A model generated the notes under the pieces. It was not told where the DNA came from. It worked only from the letters and a program-made list of their open reading frames with translations, and made no database searches. 64,000 nt of DNA. Origin: Nilaparvata lugens (lineage: Eukaryota; Arthropoda; Insecta; Hemiptera; Delphacidae). Both the position numbers and the translations under genes were made by a program. Position 1 is the stretch's first letter, and every line of letters starts with the position of its first letter. This document shows, one piece after another, positions 21,601-34,289 of the stretch. The stretch is taken from NCBI RefSeq assembly GCF_014356525.2, contig NC_052505.1, positions 7,876,171 through 7,940,170 on the forward strand. Reading direction: 5' to 3'.

Positions 21601-22094
21601 AGTCTACTATTTTCAATCTTCCTTTACAAACAATAATTCGAGTTCAATCATACTTGAATGTTCATAACATACAATTTGAGAAGCAAAGAAGACAAAATAG
21701 AACTGGCAACCGATTTAATCTAAATATATCCAAACGAAATAAGAGTGAGGATGCAGAAATGGAATCTTGCCCTCTGGTAAAGCTGTTTAGGAATGTGGAA
21801 ATATGAACTCAACTACTAAAGGTGGCCAAATTTATTTGCATAAGGGTCGTAATAAACATGAATTATTGTTGGCAAACAAAGCCCTGCTACAATGGTTCTA
21901 TGCGAAACAGCGGTTGAATAATACTTTCATGACAAACCTCAACGCGACTTCTGCTTTTAAAGCTGGCACAAATAATATTCAAACGCTCGCGCATGAATTA
22001 TACAAGAACAATCATTAAATTCCCTAATCGATTTTGAAACCGGAACTTATTATCCTGGAAGGACAGTTATTGGTGTGGATATTGTATCATTCAA
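21600..22094 (+). pseudogene. Frameshifted coding-like segment with a QWRF/HAUS8-like motif
   Basis: Three consecutive frames read as protein. The first (about 21600-21811) includes KRNKSEDAEMESCPLVKLF. The second (21791-22018) includes KHELLLANKALLQWFYAKQR and TNLNATSAFKAGTNN. The third (22003-22094) includes SLIDFETGTYYPGRTVIG and ends at a good GTAAGC donor. The words LLQWFYAKQRLNNTF resemble the conserved motif of the QWRF/AUG8-HAUS8 augmin family, which binds microtubules; this assignment is tentative. Frame changes near 21800 and 22005 suggest a pseudogene or assembly indels. An acceptor-like CTGTTTAG precedes 21791. Confidence 0.28.
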
Positions 22095-24121
22095 GTAAGC
22101 ATGGTATTCGAAAATGAAAATCCTGTTGTTTAAAGATTGTAAAAATCGTTCCATTTTATATCATTTATCTTCCTGCCAAAGGAATTTCACTATTACTCAT
22201 GATCTCTTCCTATTACTCAAAATTTATAAAGAATCCTATCAGAATAAATGACACCAAAACAGTGATGTACTTGATACACTATAGAACAGGGAATGTAGCA
22301 CTTGATCAGAAAACTAGAGTCTAATAATAGCCCAAGATATAAAAAAAATTGGTTAGTTCTTTATATGCACTCGAAACACACTTTTTTTATTCATTTCATT
22401 CTTGGTTGATTTTCTGATTACACTCACTAAAAAGTAAAAATCTTTACCATTATAAAGATCCATCAAAAAAGCCTAACTTCTCTGGAGTATTTGAAGTCCA
22501 TTGATGCAGTAAAGGTATTATCTATGATAACTCAGTATTAGAGCCACTCAATTTACTCTTTTAAAAATAATCCATTCTTCAAATCTATTGTTATCTCCAT
22601 CGTTAAAAGGATGTAGTTTTTCATGATTTTCAATATAAAGTACTTGATGCTATAATCGGATTTGCTCCCATTCCCTCACTAATCAATTCCGTTAACATGC
22701 CATTTTTCTACATATTCATGATTCTTCATTCATTTATACAGCTCTACTTGATGGTTTTTCATAGAATAACTATTATCCTTTTTTCCAAGACTGGTTACGG
22801 TCAATTATCCCATCCATGAGATTGGCATTATGAAGGGCAAAAAATGTAGGGTACTTGTAACTCTATAGGAATAGGTTTTGCATGCTATTTGATATCTCAT
22901 AAAATATGTCAGGAAGGCTGTTAATTTCATCGTCTATACAAAAAAGGTTTCATCCGATTGAGTGACTGAAATCATTTCTCTGCTTTTCTGCCACTGGGGT
23001 TCATTGTGAATTATTGATGATTCTGCAAATGATTGCTACAATCCAAGTACCAAATTATCCACCTACACTATTTCTCTTTTGTTTTTTTATTTTTCTGTTC
23101 AGTAAGCATGAGATTCAGAGAGTACGATCAATAGCAATTGATTCAGCAATCTGCTATGTTACCAGGAAAACTGGGATAGAGGATAAGAATACCGATAGCA
23201 TAGAATGGTGCGAGGAGGAGTGGTGATTGGTATTAACGTGCCTAACCACCTGACCAAACCTGTCAATCAAGTAATTTTCTAGAACAAGCACTACATAAAA
23301 TATTTATATGCAATCAATTTAGAGATTGAACTCAAGCTTTGGAGAGTCCGTATCGACGATTCTCATCTACGGTCCTTGTTTAGTTGAGCTGCAAATAGAA
23401 TTTAGGCTACAACGTTACGATTTACGACTAATAAAACTTGCCGACATGGATGTGGAGAAAACATGCCTATTCTCGCACGCTCTCGTAATATTCGAGATTA
23501 CTCTGCTCATCCTATCCCACTTCAACATACTTTAAAATGAATGAAGAGTAGCAAACGGATCACCAACATCACATGAGATTACAGAAATGTTTCATGAATA
23601 TTCAAATTGACTGATAGAGTTTGAGAGTCTCCAGTATGGGATGGAAAGTACGTGCTTAATGATCAAGATAATAATACTTTTGAACAAGGATCATGCTATG
23701 CTGTTTGGTGTGATACATAAAAATACATGAACCACTTTTTTAAGTCACGTTATCAGTCATCTGCCATGTCATGTTACATGTTATTATTTCATTCATGATG
23801 AGAGATGCCATACGCGACGGATAGGCTACGACTTCTCTGATATTCCCTACAAAACTGATTATTCTGTCTTTTCCTGACCCAGTAGCTGAATGCACACCAT
23901 TTAAAGTTTCTTCCACGTTAGGCCAATAATTAAATTCTCAATTATTTTTCACTATTGAATCATCATGATATGAGTTAAAAAGAGATCTATAAAATTATTT
24001 CCAATAATTTGCATTCTTAAGCCTTGAGCACACCACTACAAATTTCATGATGATGACATTTCAATCATTCAACCACGACTTGAAAATTCTCCCGCTCCAG
24101 TCGCCATCATCAGATTAGCAG
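22095..24121. other. No gene supported
   Basis: A 69-codon plus frame at 23326-23535 is GC-richer than its surroundings (TATGGACATGGATGTGG-like codons, LADMDVEKTCLFSHALVIF) but lacks splice signals in phase. The rest is AT-rich and featureless. Confidence 0.35.
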
Positions 24122-24274
24122 GGGTGTGCGTATCGTCTTCCTTGATAAAATTGGAGAGGCCAAACGTATCTCAACTCAAATTAATTTTCGGTAATCGCAA
24201 ATCTCAGAATCCCTACTGGAAATTTCTTAAACATTTCGTAAATCTCGACGAATGTTTCTCCGATTTTATTATAA
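24122..24274 (+). CDS. Candidate internal exon, unidentified
   Basis: 153 bases between an acceptor (CATCAGATTAGCAG) and a strong GTAAGT donor. The phase-1 frame is open throughout: SSLIKLERPNVSQLKLIF then NRKSQNPYWKFLKHFVNL and DECFSDFII. A second frame is open for half the length (VRIVFLDKIGEAKR). No domain recognised. The phase is compatible with the exon candidate ending at 19896. Confidence 0.3.
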
Positions 24275-25801
24275 GTAAGTGCAGTGCCAAGAAGAAATTG
24301 AAATCTTAATCCCAAACTGAAGACTACTCTCGAATTGTATTAAAAATTGTTTATTTTAGTTTTGACAAATAAGAACACAAGTCCTTCAGTCCTAGCTACT
24401 AGTTTTAATGGTGAACAGAGAACAAATTCTATGTCAGTTAACCAATTTATAGTATTCGATTATTACCAGTAGTTCTGTGAACAATAGACCTCACGCAGTT
24501 TCCTCATCCAGAAGTATCTAATGTCACCTGCTCTAGTTGATTCAGTTGAATCATAATTCACAGTTGAATGATTTACTCTTAAAAAATGATATTTGTTTTC
24601 TCTTGAATAAAAAACTCACTTTTGTTAATAATCCCAGTTCACGTTTGAATTTTTATCCCATATGATAATTTATACAGTTCCGAGATAATATTTTCATCTG
24701 ATAAAAATATTTCTCAAATATTTTGAAATTATTTTTTTTCAATCAAGAATATTTTAATTTCTTTAGCATTATTTAGTTCATTCTATCTTTTTTTTATTTT
24801 ATTTTCAATCACCTATTAAATTTGTTTTTCAAATGTGAGAATGTTGATACTGATGGGCACGCATCATAAAAATATTGAAACCCTACTTTATATGAATGGA
24901 CACGGCCAGACATCTGTGTAATGCATGCTATGAATGCATTCACTTGTCAGCTGACTCACTATGAATCTATAGTCTGAATCACTAATCACTAATAATTCTA
25001 TAGTCTGATCCTATCTTCAAAGTAGATGATATATGAATAGTGATATCAGAGTATGGGAAAATTCCTTTTCTCTTCATATATTATCCTTAAAATGCAAAAT
25101 TTCCAAAAAAAACTTTGTGTATACATCGAAGCGCAGTTGAAAAAGGATTCCTGCCAAATCTCATCGAATTCTATCAACGCGTTTGGCCGTAATTGCGTTA
25201 CATACAGACAAAAGAAAATTCGAGTTGAAACATAGACCTCACTACGTTCGGTCAAAAATTCACAAGGTGGTTAAGGAACGTAAACTAATGAAATATCATC
25301 GAATGAGATAAAAACTCTCAGAAAACTCATTCTATCTCTTATTTTGAAACGTATATATTTGAGAATAACCCCTCCTTGAAAGATATTTTCTCACATCTAA
25401 GTGGCGACTTCCCATCTCCGATTCAATGCTTGTTAGGATATGTGTTACATTGGAGCATTGACATGTTCGACTAATGACAAGTCACTAGGAGGTGATTGCG
25501 GTAATTGATTGCAACGCAGCGCACCGAGGAACGGGATAACTGCTGATTTATTGATATGACCTTCGGCTGAGATTATGTTATCAAGCGCGCAGGACCTCAA
25601 CATCCATGAATCCTTCAGGACTAATTGCTCACGTCTGGTCGCTGGTCAATGTATCTTCAATTCAAACTCTATATCACTGATTATAGTGTTTTGTACAATA
25701 GATTGATAAATGAACTTCATTTATCAATAGGCCTACCATAAACTGATAAATTCGTATATCAATTTCATAGATCTTTGTCCTATAATTCGTCTCATAATAT
25801 A
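24275..25801. other. No gene seen
   Basis: AT-rich DNA. Overlapping 60-69-codon frames on both strands at 25046-25255 look like mutual shadows. Nothing else. Confidence 0.4.
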
Positions 25802-26514
25802 CATCGAACATCTCTATAACGAACCTCCACTTAACGAAAACCTCTACACAACGAATTTTTACATGGTCCCATGACATTTCAGATTTTCGGCTGCTTATTT
25901 ACCTCTATTTAACGACTTTCGGACCTCTCAAGAACAAAGGACCTCTCTTTACTTCAATATATAAAATGTAGTGTGTTTAGGAAGCAGACAGTCATTTTCA
26001 AGGAATTTTTTAGTTCCAATAGCTCAATAGACTAAAAATAATGGCAATTCAGGTAGGAAGAAGAAAGGATGATAGACAGTCAATACAGGTTGAAACACAT
26101 GTCTGAAATTGAATGCAAATTACTGGAAATGTAGAATTTCAAGAATTCATTTGTAGAACAGGCAGGTAAACGACTGGACTTTCTCATTCTTGCTTCTGTC
26201 ACACATTTCAATCGTTAGAACTTGCCATTTATGAATGAAGGAACGGTAATATCGGATTTCCCCATCCTCCCGCCATTTTCTTTTGTCACACATTTCAATT
26301 TTGTAAAATATGTGACATTTCACAAAATGTCACTATCTACGTTCTCGGTGTTATGTTTTATGTACCATATTCATTTAATTACTGCCCGTGATATATTATA
26401 AGATCCATAACATCATGCAAGTTTTTTTGACAGAACAACCTCTCGATAACGAATACCTCTCTGCAGCGAATTTTTTCTCGGGTTAATCGACTTCGTTATA
26501 CAGAGGTTCTACTG
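25802..26514. mobile_element. pogo/Tigger-like DNA transposon remnant (non-autonomous)
   Basis: The right end on the minus strand is CAGTAGAACCTCTGTATAAC and the left end is CATCGAACATCTCTATAACG; both are flanked by TA. The words CCTCTATTTAACGAC, CCTCTCGATAACGAA and CCTCCACTTAACGAA repeat inside, as in pogo/Tigger subterminal regions. About 713 bp without a transposase frame, so either a deletion derivative or an eroded copy. Confidence 0.8.
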
Positions 26515-27847
26515 TAATTATTTCATTATGAATATGAGAGAAGCGAATTTCCCAACGTCCAATTGAGGCTAATTCATGGCTTGAATGAATCATCTTCTCC
26601 GCCCCCTAGCTTCACCCAGTAATTGGGCGATATTCTTCATAAATCAAAACTATATCGATCAGCAAGTTGGCATGTGGTTGCTGGATAATGTTTGAGAATG
26701 AATTATTGAATAATTAGAAACTCATTCAAACATCGGATTGAACGTGACACATGGTGTAATGTAACAAGTTTATGTTCAAAGTGATAGTTTATGATACAAA
26801 TTACACCAGATAATGTGTAATGATAGGTACATTTATACATTACAGTAGTAACAGTGCTATACATAACAGAAGCGAAGAAGCATTCTACGAATTCTACGAG
26901 GGAAACTTTCCCAAATAGATGAATTCGATAATTGCTCAATCTCATGAAATCGGGAATAAGTCATCTCTCCACTGTTTGACTGCATATTCCATGATGCTCG
27001 TATTGATATAATTCACTGGAATGAGGAAAACGTTGCACATTCAACACACATTCATCCACAACTTTGATCATGAAGCTTGTTCGAAAAACTTGCTAATTAG
27101 TCAACTACACTAGACTCTGACAGTTGATTGGGATACACAGGAATCGAGATTAGTCCTTTGTAGGGAAATTTCAAATTGATAACCTAATTGGTTGTAGAGT
27201 TGTTACACAGCAAGCTTCAATTCCAGGAACGCATATGCGTGACTAAGCTTGGTCTTATCTGCAGCTATGATAAACAGGGACTGCTAAAAATGCAGTGATT
27301 AAAGAGACGAGGTAAAACCTATAATTGTAGATTTATAGTTCACCTCTAGCGTGAGATTAAACCCTTGCACGTGAATGAAAATCCCTTCTTAATCTGTTCT
27401 GGTAGGCCAGCGCTCATAAATATGCATCCACAGCTATTCACTCATTGATAAGGTGAGTGAGCTTTTATTAGTGTTAACCTTCTCGTTTCTCGAACATTCA
27501 TGAAATATTTTGACGGGGATGAACTATGAGAGAAGGTGAAAAAATCTTACCAGCGAAAGATTCAGACAAAATCTGCTGGAAAGCAGGAAGTTTCATGGAA
27601 ATAAAATAATCAGATAGAATAATGTTGTCATGTTATCATCCAATCATTATAATAAATTTTTGTCATTCTTTAATTTAATGATACTTTCAAGAATGGAATA
27701 TCAACAGCAAGTTATTAAAATGAGTTATTGTTATTAATACAAGATATTCCTATTATTCTCATTATTTCATCAAGCTTGCAGTTTTGTTTTACAAAATGTA
27801 TATCAGACGGTGAATGGCTGTAGCACTGGAAAATCGTATTTTGAATT
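26515..27847. other. No gene seen
   Basis: AT-rich DNA; no convincing frame, hairpin or repeat. Confidence 0.4.
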
Positions 27848-28063
27848 TCAGAATTTCTCAACATATTTTCCATGCCTCATTGACAGTAATTTGTTTTTGA
27901 TTTGCACAATTACTACACCCGAAGAGTAGTTGGGAAACACATAAGTTTTTGCAGTGGTGTGGCACTCATTGATCTGGAGGTGTACCACCAATACTATCCG
28001 AGACTCGCTCCGAACAACGTTCTCGTCAGATGGGTTCCGAACCACCAAGAATGATCCAAGAGT
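27848..28063 (-). CDS. Candidate exon, unidentified
   Basis: After a minus-strand acceptor (TCAGTTACTAG) 71 codons are open to TGA. The translation is protein-like: LGSFLVVRNPSDENVVR, RIVLVVHLQINECHTTAK, TYVFPNYSSGVVIVQIK. It is GC- and CpG-richer than the flanks. A related 20-bp word (TTCTTGGTGGTTYGGAACC) occurs on the minus strand near 36680. It lies between the signal-peptide exon (29.7 kb) and the terminal exon (17.4 kb) on the same strand, but the entry phase does not fit the former directly. Confidence 0.3.
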   Translation of the reverse strand, partial: TLGSFLVVRNPSDENVVRSESRIVLVVHLQINECHTTAKTYVFPNYSSGVVIVQIKNKLLSMRHGKYVEKF

Positions 28064-29667
28064 CTAGTAACTGATGAATAACTCTTAGCTGATATTATCA
28101 CCCTTTAAAAGATTTCAAAGTGCTCATTACCAATCTTGATATGAAAAAATATTCGGAAAGCCACTTGGGCATAAGTTTATCAAGATTTCTATCAATTATG
28201 ATTGGTTTTTCACAGATTTTTTACTTATTGATAGACGAATCCTAGATCTGGAGTGAACATAATTCATTGTATATTGTACTTTTAAACGATAACTGTATCA
28301 GCTGCTTAACAAAAGGGACCTTGCATCAAAAGGAAGAATAGAAAAAAGGAACAGTAGTTGAGAAAGAGAGACTAAACACTCAAATAGAGTATCCAGATGA
28401 GATGAGTAGGAAGTGAAGAAGATAAATATGTCATCACTGTATATGAAAATCGGTTGTGTGAAGAAGAAGGAGAAGAAATGAGTGTGTTTGAGAAGCAAAA
28501 TTGAAAGACAGAAATTATAAATAATAGCTTCTTCACTGCCATGAGTGACTATCTATTATGATGAGAGTGTTACCATTCAGGTGAGAACTTTTATTCCCCT
28601 TAATCGTTCATTAGTCTGGTTCATAGCTGTTGAAGCTGAACATTAAGCAGAACATACAAACATCAGCAGTGTGAACAGAGCTGAAATAGAAGCGCTCTCC
28701 GCAGTGAGGAGCTTTTTAACAGGCTGTTTACGTTTGCTCATCATTAACGGTTTAGTGTAGCGTTAACGATGTTTGAGTCTTGTCTGAATACAAAACTGGC
28801 CTCCACACCATGAATGTTCGGGAACTGCGCAGTAATTAAAATGTATTTTGACTCACAGCCACCAAAACAGTTTGCAGGTACTCGGAAATTTATTGCTTGC
28901 CAACAGTTCACTGACAAATTCATTAAACGCCCAAAGTCAAAAGGAACAATATCAGATGTTCATGACGTCATTATCCACACTTGTGGGATAATTTTGTCAT
29001 ATAAAAATGATGTGATTATAATATTTTTGTGAAAATACAGAATGGATTGATTCAGCTTCTCCCTTGCAGAGTACGTCAGAAAGAACACATAATTATTGAA
29101 TAGTCATGGGAAATCTTCTCCCCTCCAATGACAAATACATCGTGATAATAATAATTTATGTCACGAGAAATGTGATATGTAATAAGTTTGTAAGAGTATG
29201 GCTGAGAAATTTTCATTCCAGTAATGCACTGTTCGATTTACCACACACATCGAAGCTTGGGTGTGAAGTTTTACATGACTCCATGAGAACTCCATTGGGA
29301 CCTTTTCAATATCACAATGTCTGGAACTTTTGAACAATACCTTCAATGAAAGTAATGTGTCATCGACTGTGACCTGACTCACACTTTGTGAGTATGACAC
29401 TATCATATTTACTTTTGTGATATGAAGTGATAGGCACTTCAGCGAATGAAATTTGCTATCAAAAGAAATGACAGTAGTCATACATGGATGTGAGAGATCA
29501 CGTTCGTAGACTTTGGCGTTCATCCGTCTCTCGGAAAATTTAATCAGTCGAGAGATCTATTCCAGCATGGCAAGAATATATAGGCGTGTCAATGCTTCGT
29601 TTGTACAAGGACATTTCGTGTGAACATTGCAGAGTGAAAGATTTATTGTAATCGATCCGGTACTCAC
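28064..29667. other. Putative first intron of the minus-strand gene; no other gene
   Basis: If the exon at 29668-29761 is real, this is intron. It contains a 120-codon minus frame at 29161-29523 and a 72-codon plus frame at 28814-29032, neither with recognisable features. Confidence 0.3.
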
Positions 29668-29761
29668 CTGATAGACATGCAAGTAGAGACAGAATGAAAA
29701 GGGTTGACAGGATATATATCCTCTGCAGCGAGCTTATAGATGTCGAAAAAGACGTCTGCAT
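29668..29761 (-). CDS. Candidate first coding exon: signal peptide
   Basis: ATG at 29759-29761 opens 31 codons plus one base, ended by a consensus donor CAG|GTGAGT. The peptide has a polar start (MQTSFSTSISSLQR) and a long hydrophobic core (IYILSTLFILSLLACLS), the layout of a secretory signal peptide whose cleavage region falls at the exon end. Signal peptides ending exactly at a phase-1 donor are common in secreted and single-pass receptor genes. The several hundred bases upstream on this strand hold TCAGTG and TCAGTT words that could serve as initiators. The mature protein is unknown; the exon at 17.4 kb on the same strand may be its C-terminus. Confidence 0.5.
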
Positions 29762-30070
29762 TGTAATGAATTCACCGTCGTAGCACTTGTTTTGTACAAC
29801 TGTGGCGCATCGAAATTGTCTCTACAACTGAAATATTGCACTAACGGAAGTCAATAATCGGGCCGCTCCTGTCGGATCACTTTTTTATCAACAGAAACGA
29901 ATATCACTGAACGTTTGTCTGAAGCTGTTAATCCGTGAACAGAGAATGGCCGTTGCAATTTACACCAGCAGAGTGTGAGCGCTGAACACAATCAACTGTG
30001 AATGCGAATGCGAATGCCCACAGCAGCCAGCCACTACTCTTGCATCAACGAGTATCTGCGAACAAAAAAA
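29762..30070 (-). promoter_or_regulatory. Likely 5' UTR and promoter region of the signal-peptide gene
   Basis: This segment upstream of the ATG is GC-richer than average and includes insect initiator-like words TCAGTG (near 29908) and TCAGTT (near 29835) and a GAATGC repeat (GCGAATGCGAATGC, minus strand complement, near 30003). No TATA box is obvious at a fixed distance. The exact start cannot be set from sequence. Confidence 0.3.
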
Positions 30071-31758
30071 TATCATCATCAATACAAAATTGCTTTGCAA
30101 TCATAGCTATGTGTTGGCTGTTCACAAGCAAATTTCACAGATAAAGCAACACCTTCCTGCTCCATCTTACTCATGTTCATTCATTTATTTTATACTTATT
30201 CATTCATGTTTCCCTGTTTATCTCATTCATTTATCTTCCTAAAAAGATTTCTTTTATACCAAAGCAGCCCTGACCTTTGAAATTTGATTTAGCAACAAAA
30301 CTTGATTATTGAATTGATTATTTACTTTTGATCACAATCATCAAACTATGGAACTGATTGAAGTTCAGCTCCAAAATTGAATGCAGGAAACCACATTCAT
30401 ATCTGAAGGTTTAAAAAGTTGATGATTTAATTTTAACTCTGTTGATAGCAGACAATTTTCCGAAAGAAAAAACTACTGAGTTGATCATGAACTAAAACTG
30501 ATGAAGAAGCATAGAATTGAATGCTAAAAGTTGAAAAATTGGGAGGAAAGGGTGCGACTTGAAGTGGGGAGGGTCGGAAAGAGAAAACTATAATAAGTTT
30601 TATAGATGATAATGAAGAATGGAATCTCATATTATAATTATAGTATTGATAAGGACTTTTATTTTCAACAGCTCCATTGGAGCTGACTTCAACCATCACC
30701 GTTTAGAGCTACAAGCAGAATCAGCCACTTGTTATTTCAAATAGTCAAGTTTCAGCTATATTATAAAACATTTGCATCGGTCATAATGGATCCTAATCAG
30801 AGTTACATCTTATCACATACCTACTGATCCATTACAACATCTGGAAATGATCATGGAAACATGAAACATTGGAACAGTCCTGTAGAATAGTAATTGCAGC
30901 GAAATTTTGAGACATCAGGGCGGGGTTTAGAGTCAAACGTAGGCATTGTTCGTTCCCAATAATTGATTGATAGTTTCTGTAGTTAGTTGTCAAATCATGC
31001 TATTTTTCACGTGATTGCAACAATTTTTATGAATATATTGAACTTGTTGACTATTATTCATGGAGATCTATTGCTTGTTTTTTGTCTGAAACGTCTAATG
31101 ACTTCCAGGGTGGGCTCTTCTACTGATCATTCATTTTATGGATGTAATAGATAATTTGAGTTTTTGAAATCATACTTGATAATGACAGATGCTTTTGGCT
31201 GAAAACGGTAACGGTTAACGTGCACTTCAATATAATTTGCAGACCGACTTACTGACTCTTTAAAGTGGAGGGTCAAACTTGAAAGGGATGGAGGTCAAAC
31301 AACCAAAATTTCACAATTTTGGAGACCCACTTTCCATAATTCGGAAACAATACGATGTGGGTAAAAGTATTTTGGAACATTCCAGAGAACAAAGTTGAAT
31401 TAGTATCAGACTTACATTCTTGAGTAAGCGAGGAATTACATATTTTTCGATTCACAATTCTTCGTGGTTGAGTGGTAGAGTAAACATTACTGTCCAAACT
31501 TCGCCATGTCAACAAATAAAGAAGTCATTCATTCAATCTTCCGGGTCCGATAGGAACCATATTTGATTTTTGATAGGCCATAGACACGGTTCGCGGTTAC
31601 TGAATTCTTTATACAGTATATACCAATTTTTCCCTATTCGATTAATTGATAATAGGTAGACTAACAAATGATTAATATCTTCCACGGATGTCAAGTTCTT
31701 TCAATTATTTAAAATTTAAAAGAATTATCAATTTTCACATCGATCCAAAGTTGCCCTA
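30071..31758. other. No gene seen
   Basis: AT-rich spacer. Minus frames of 80-88 codons at 30433-30699 and 31273-31515 lack motifs and splice context. Confidence 0.4.
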
Positions 31759-31919
31759 ATGATTGCACCGAGCAATATTTTTTTCTCAAATGAAGAGTAA
31801 AGAGTTCACTTCCACTTTCCAAAATCACCAATCTGCACCTGATGATTGCATCAACAAATATTTTTTCCTTGAATGGAGAGTAAATAGTTCACTTCCACTT
31901 TCCAAAATCACCAATCTGA
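31759..31919. repeat. 83-bp tandem duplication (two units)
   Basis: AGTTCACTTCCACTTTCC followed by AAAATCACCAATCTG occurs twice with an 83-bp period, preceded in both by ATGATTGCA and CAA(T/A)ATTTTTT. The units differ by several substitutions. Confidence 0.85.
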
Positions 31920-32870
31920 TGGAAATTTTCTGGAAACTATTTTTCCAGAATATGAAATCATCATGAAAATCACAGCTTATTCAAAAAAATTTTCATTTCC
32001 TTTGTGGAAGGAATACTCAAAAAATTTCTCAAAATCCTTGATACAAGTGATCTTGATCTTAACTTTTTAAAATCTGGATTCCAGATTAAAATAATCGGAT
32101 CACAGTTTTTAAGAGATTATGCTCTGTCGAAAACGTAGGTTAAGATCTCAAAAAATATCTCAATACGTTTCTGAAAAAAATGGATGAATGGACGACTCCA
32201 AGGAGTTTATAGATAAGAGCGAAATAGGTTTACCAAGATCACAATATTATCACGAAGAAGATATAATTTTTACTGAGGTATCACATTCATCGTTGATCAA
32301 AAAAACTGTAATAGATTCCCACTGTAGAAAAGGAAATTTTGAATTTATCCAGTTGAGAGATTATTACCCATAAATTTGAAGGAAGAATAGTTTACACTTT
32401 CTCTGAGAAATTATTATGGGGATGACGTCACTCGTCAAGACGTTAACGATGAATAACAGTTTTCTAACAGCATGGCAAGTTGGTTTTTCAGTTTCAATTT
32501 TACGACAAGCTAGATACCTTGGCTGTGACGTGTCTTGCAGCTTCTGTTATTTACGTTGCACATCAAGCTGTCCTCGTAAATCAGTCTGTTTGATCTTTCT
32601 ACTCAAATAACGCGAATTCTGCGAACTAGGTGATTGTATACCGATTCCTAGGAATTCTCCAGCACATCAGCATTGATTCACTCACGCCGAATCTCCCAGT
32701 TCCATTTAATCATTCAATGCTTTTTGACTAGCAATCACAGCTAATGCTAATCTCATTCAAAGTGATTCCCGCGCATGGATCTATAGTTTATGCGGAGAAA
32801 CAATTTATAATTATATAATTTTGATTTGAAAAGTGTTTTTCACTTTGTAAATGACTAATTAAATTGAATT
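31920..32870. other. No gene supported
   Basis: Two 61- and 64-codon plus frames (32188-32373, 32416-32610) have no motif. A palindromic TGACGTCA occurs near 32424. Confidence 0.4.
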
Positions 32871-32882
32871 GTAGTCCTACGA

Positions 32883-33076
32883 GCAAGTAAGGGAGCAATA
32901 GGGGGATGTGAATTGATGAATAACACCAAACCGATAGAGAGGGTGCCACTGTTCACGTATCTGGGGGCCTTGATCAATGAGGAATGGGATCATTCTCAAG
33001 AGGTAAGATGCAAAACAGATAGAGCGAGGGCTGTATTAAATTAGATGGCAAAACTGTTCAAGAGTCACAACCTTAA
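32883..33076 (+). mobile_element. RTE element, left part (split by a Helitron)
   Basis: A 12-bp direct repeat GTAGTCCTACGA at 32871-32882 and again at 36184-36195 brackets the whole RTE insertion. This part encodes the reverse transcriptase connection region: KPIERVPLFTYLGALINEEW, EVRCKTDRARAVLN, a stop, then MAKLFKSHNLN. It parallels VIERVHKYRYLGTWVEESGD in the 14.3-kb element. It stops at A33076, where the Helitron begins, and resumes at T35730. Confidence 0.9.
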
Positions 33077-33199
33077 TCTATATATATAAAAATGTTATGT
33101 TGGTTTGTGTGTAATGCAAAAACTCCAAAAGTACTGGACCGTTTGAGTTGAAATTTTAACATGATATAAAATCCGCATCAAGGATGGTTTTTATCTACT

Positions 33200-34280
33200 T
33201 TTTACAATTTTCAGGGGCGCTACGCTCGCCCGAAAATTTTTAACTTTTTTGTTTATGGATTTTTCCGATTTTTGACTTCACATTCGGGGTCAGCTCGCGA
33301 AAATAAGTCGATTAAAAAAAATAAAAATTGACCGGGCTCGCAGGGTGGCCCGGGGGGAGGGGGTGAAACTTTGGCCATTTTTGGCCAGATTTGAGCTGAG
33401 TGCTGCTGCAATCAAAGTGCAAAATCTGACCGCTAGATAGCGCGCATGTTTCAAAACGCAGCTTCAACAGGTTCGTGAGATATAGAGTACCGGTAAACTA
33501 CACTCTTGATTACCGTATGTTTTCCGGTACAATTATTGGATTTCAATTACTTTCGCAATTCAGAACAAAGAAAGCATACCGATGCTTTTTTTTCGATAAT
33601 AATTCGTGTTTCAGTGCAAATAATCGTGTTACTTGTGTTAATATTGTAGTAATTTCAATCAGTGAATGGATCGATACCGGTACCGTGCTACAATCAATTG
33701 GCGATTCAGTCGATAGTGTGAGTATAATCTTATCGATGTAAATCAATCTTGTAATGAATAATAATTATTGAGGCTTTTATTCTTGCATTTGTGTATTCAT
33801 AATTTCTCAATTGTCAATGTTTCATAATCCTCCAAACCTTAGTTCATAAGCTGATCGGCTTATCTTATAGTTTCAATATCTTATTTCTATTTCATATTCA
33901 TGCTATGTTTCCTTCTATCATAAAACAACGAAAAATAAAAAAAATTCTTATCTCTTTTCTACTAACATACCGGCATTTGACAACGGTGTTGTTGATAATA
34001 CGATCTGGGCTGTGTTGCATGCTAAAATACAAAGTAGGCTAATATTTTAGTAGTCAGCTGGTTATTTGATCATAATTATAAACAAAATGAAGGGATAGAT
34101 TATAATAATATATTAGTCTATCTTTAGAATTGTGTGGTCTAGATTTAGATGTGGATTGCTTTTCACATGGACAACTGTATGTTGCGTGTTCCCGAGTCGG
34201 CAAACCAGATAGTCTTTATATTTACGCAGACAGTGGAAAAACAAAAAATATTGTATATAAACAAGTATTGCAAAATTAAA
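33200..34280. other. Helitron interior without recognised gene
   Basis: Includes an 88-codon plus frame (33475-33741) and its antisense shadow, with no recognisable features. ACCGGTA-type words recur (TACCGGTAAAC, TTTTCCGGTAC, ATACCGGTACC). Confidence 0.4.
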
Positions 34281-34289
34281 CTTATATGA

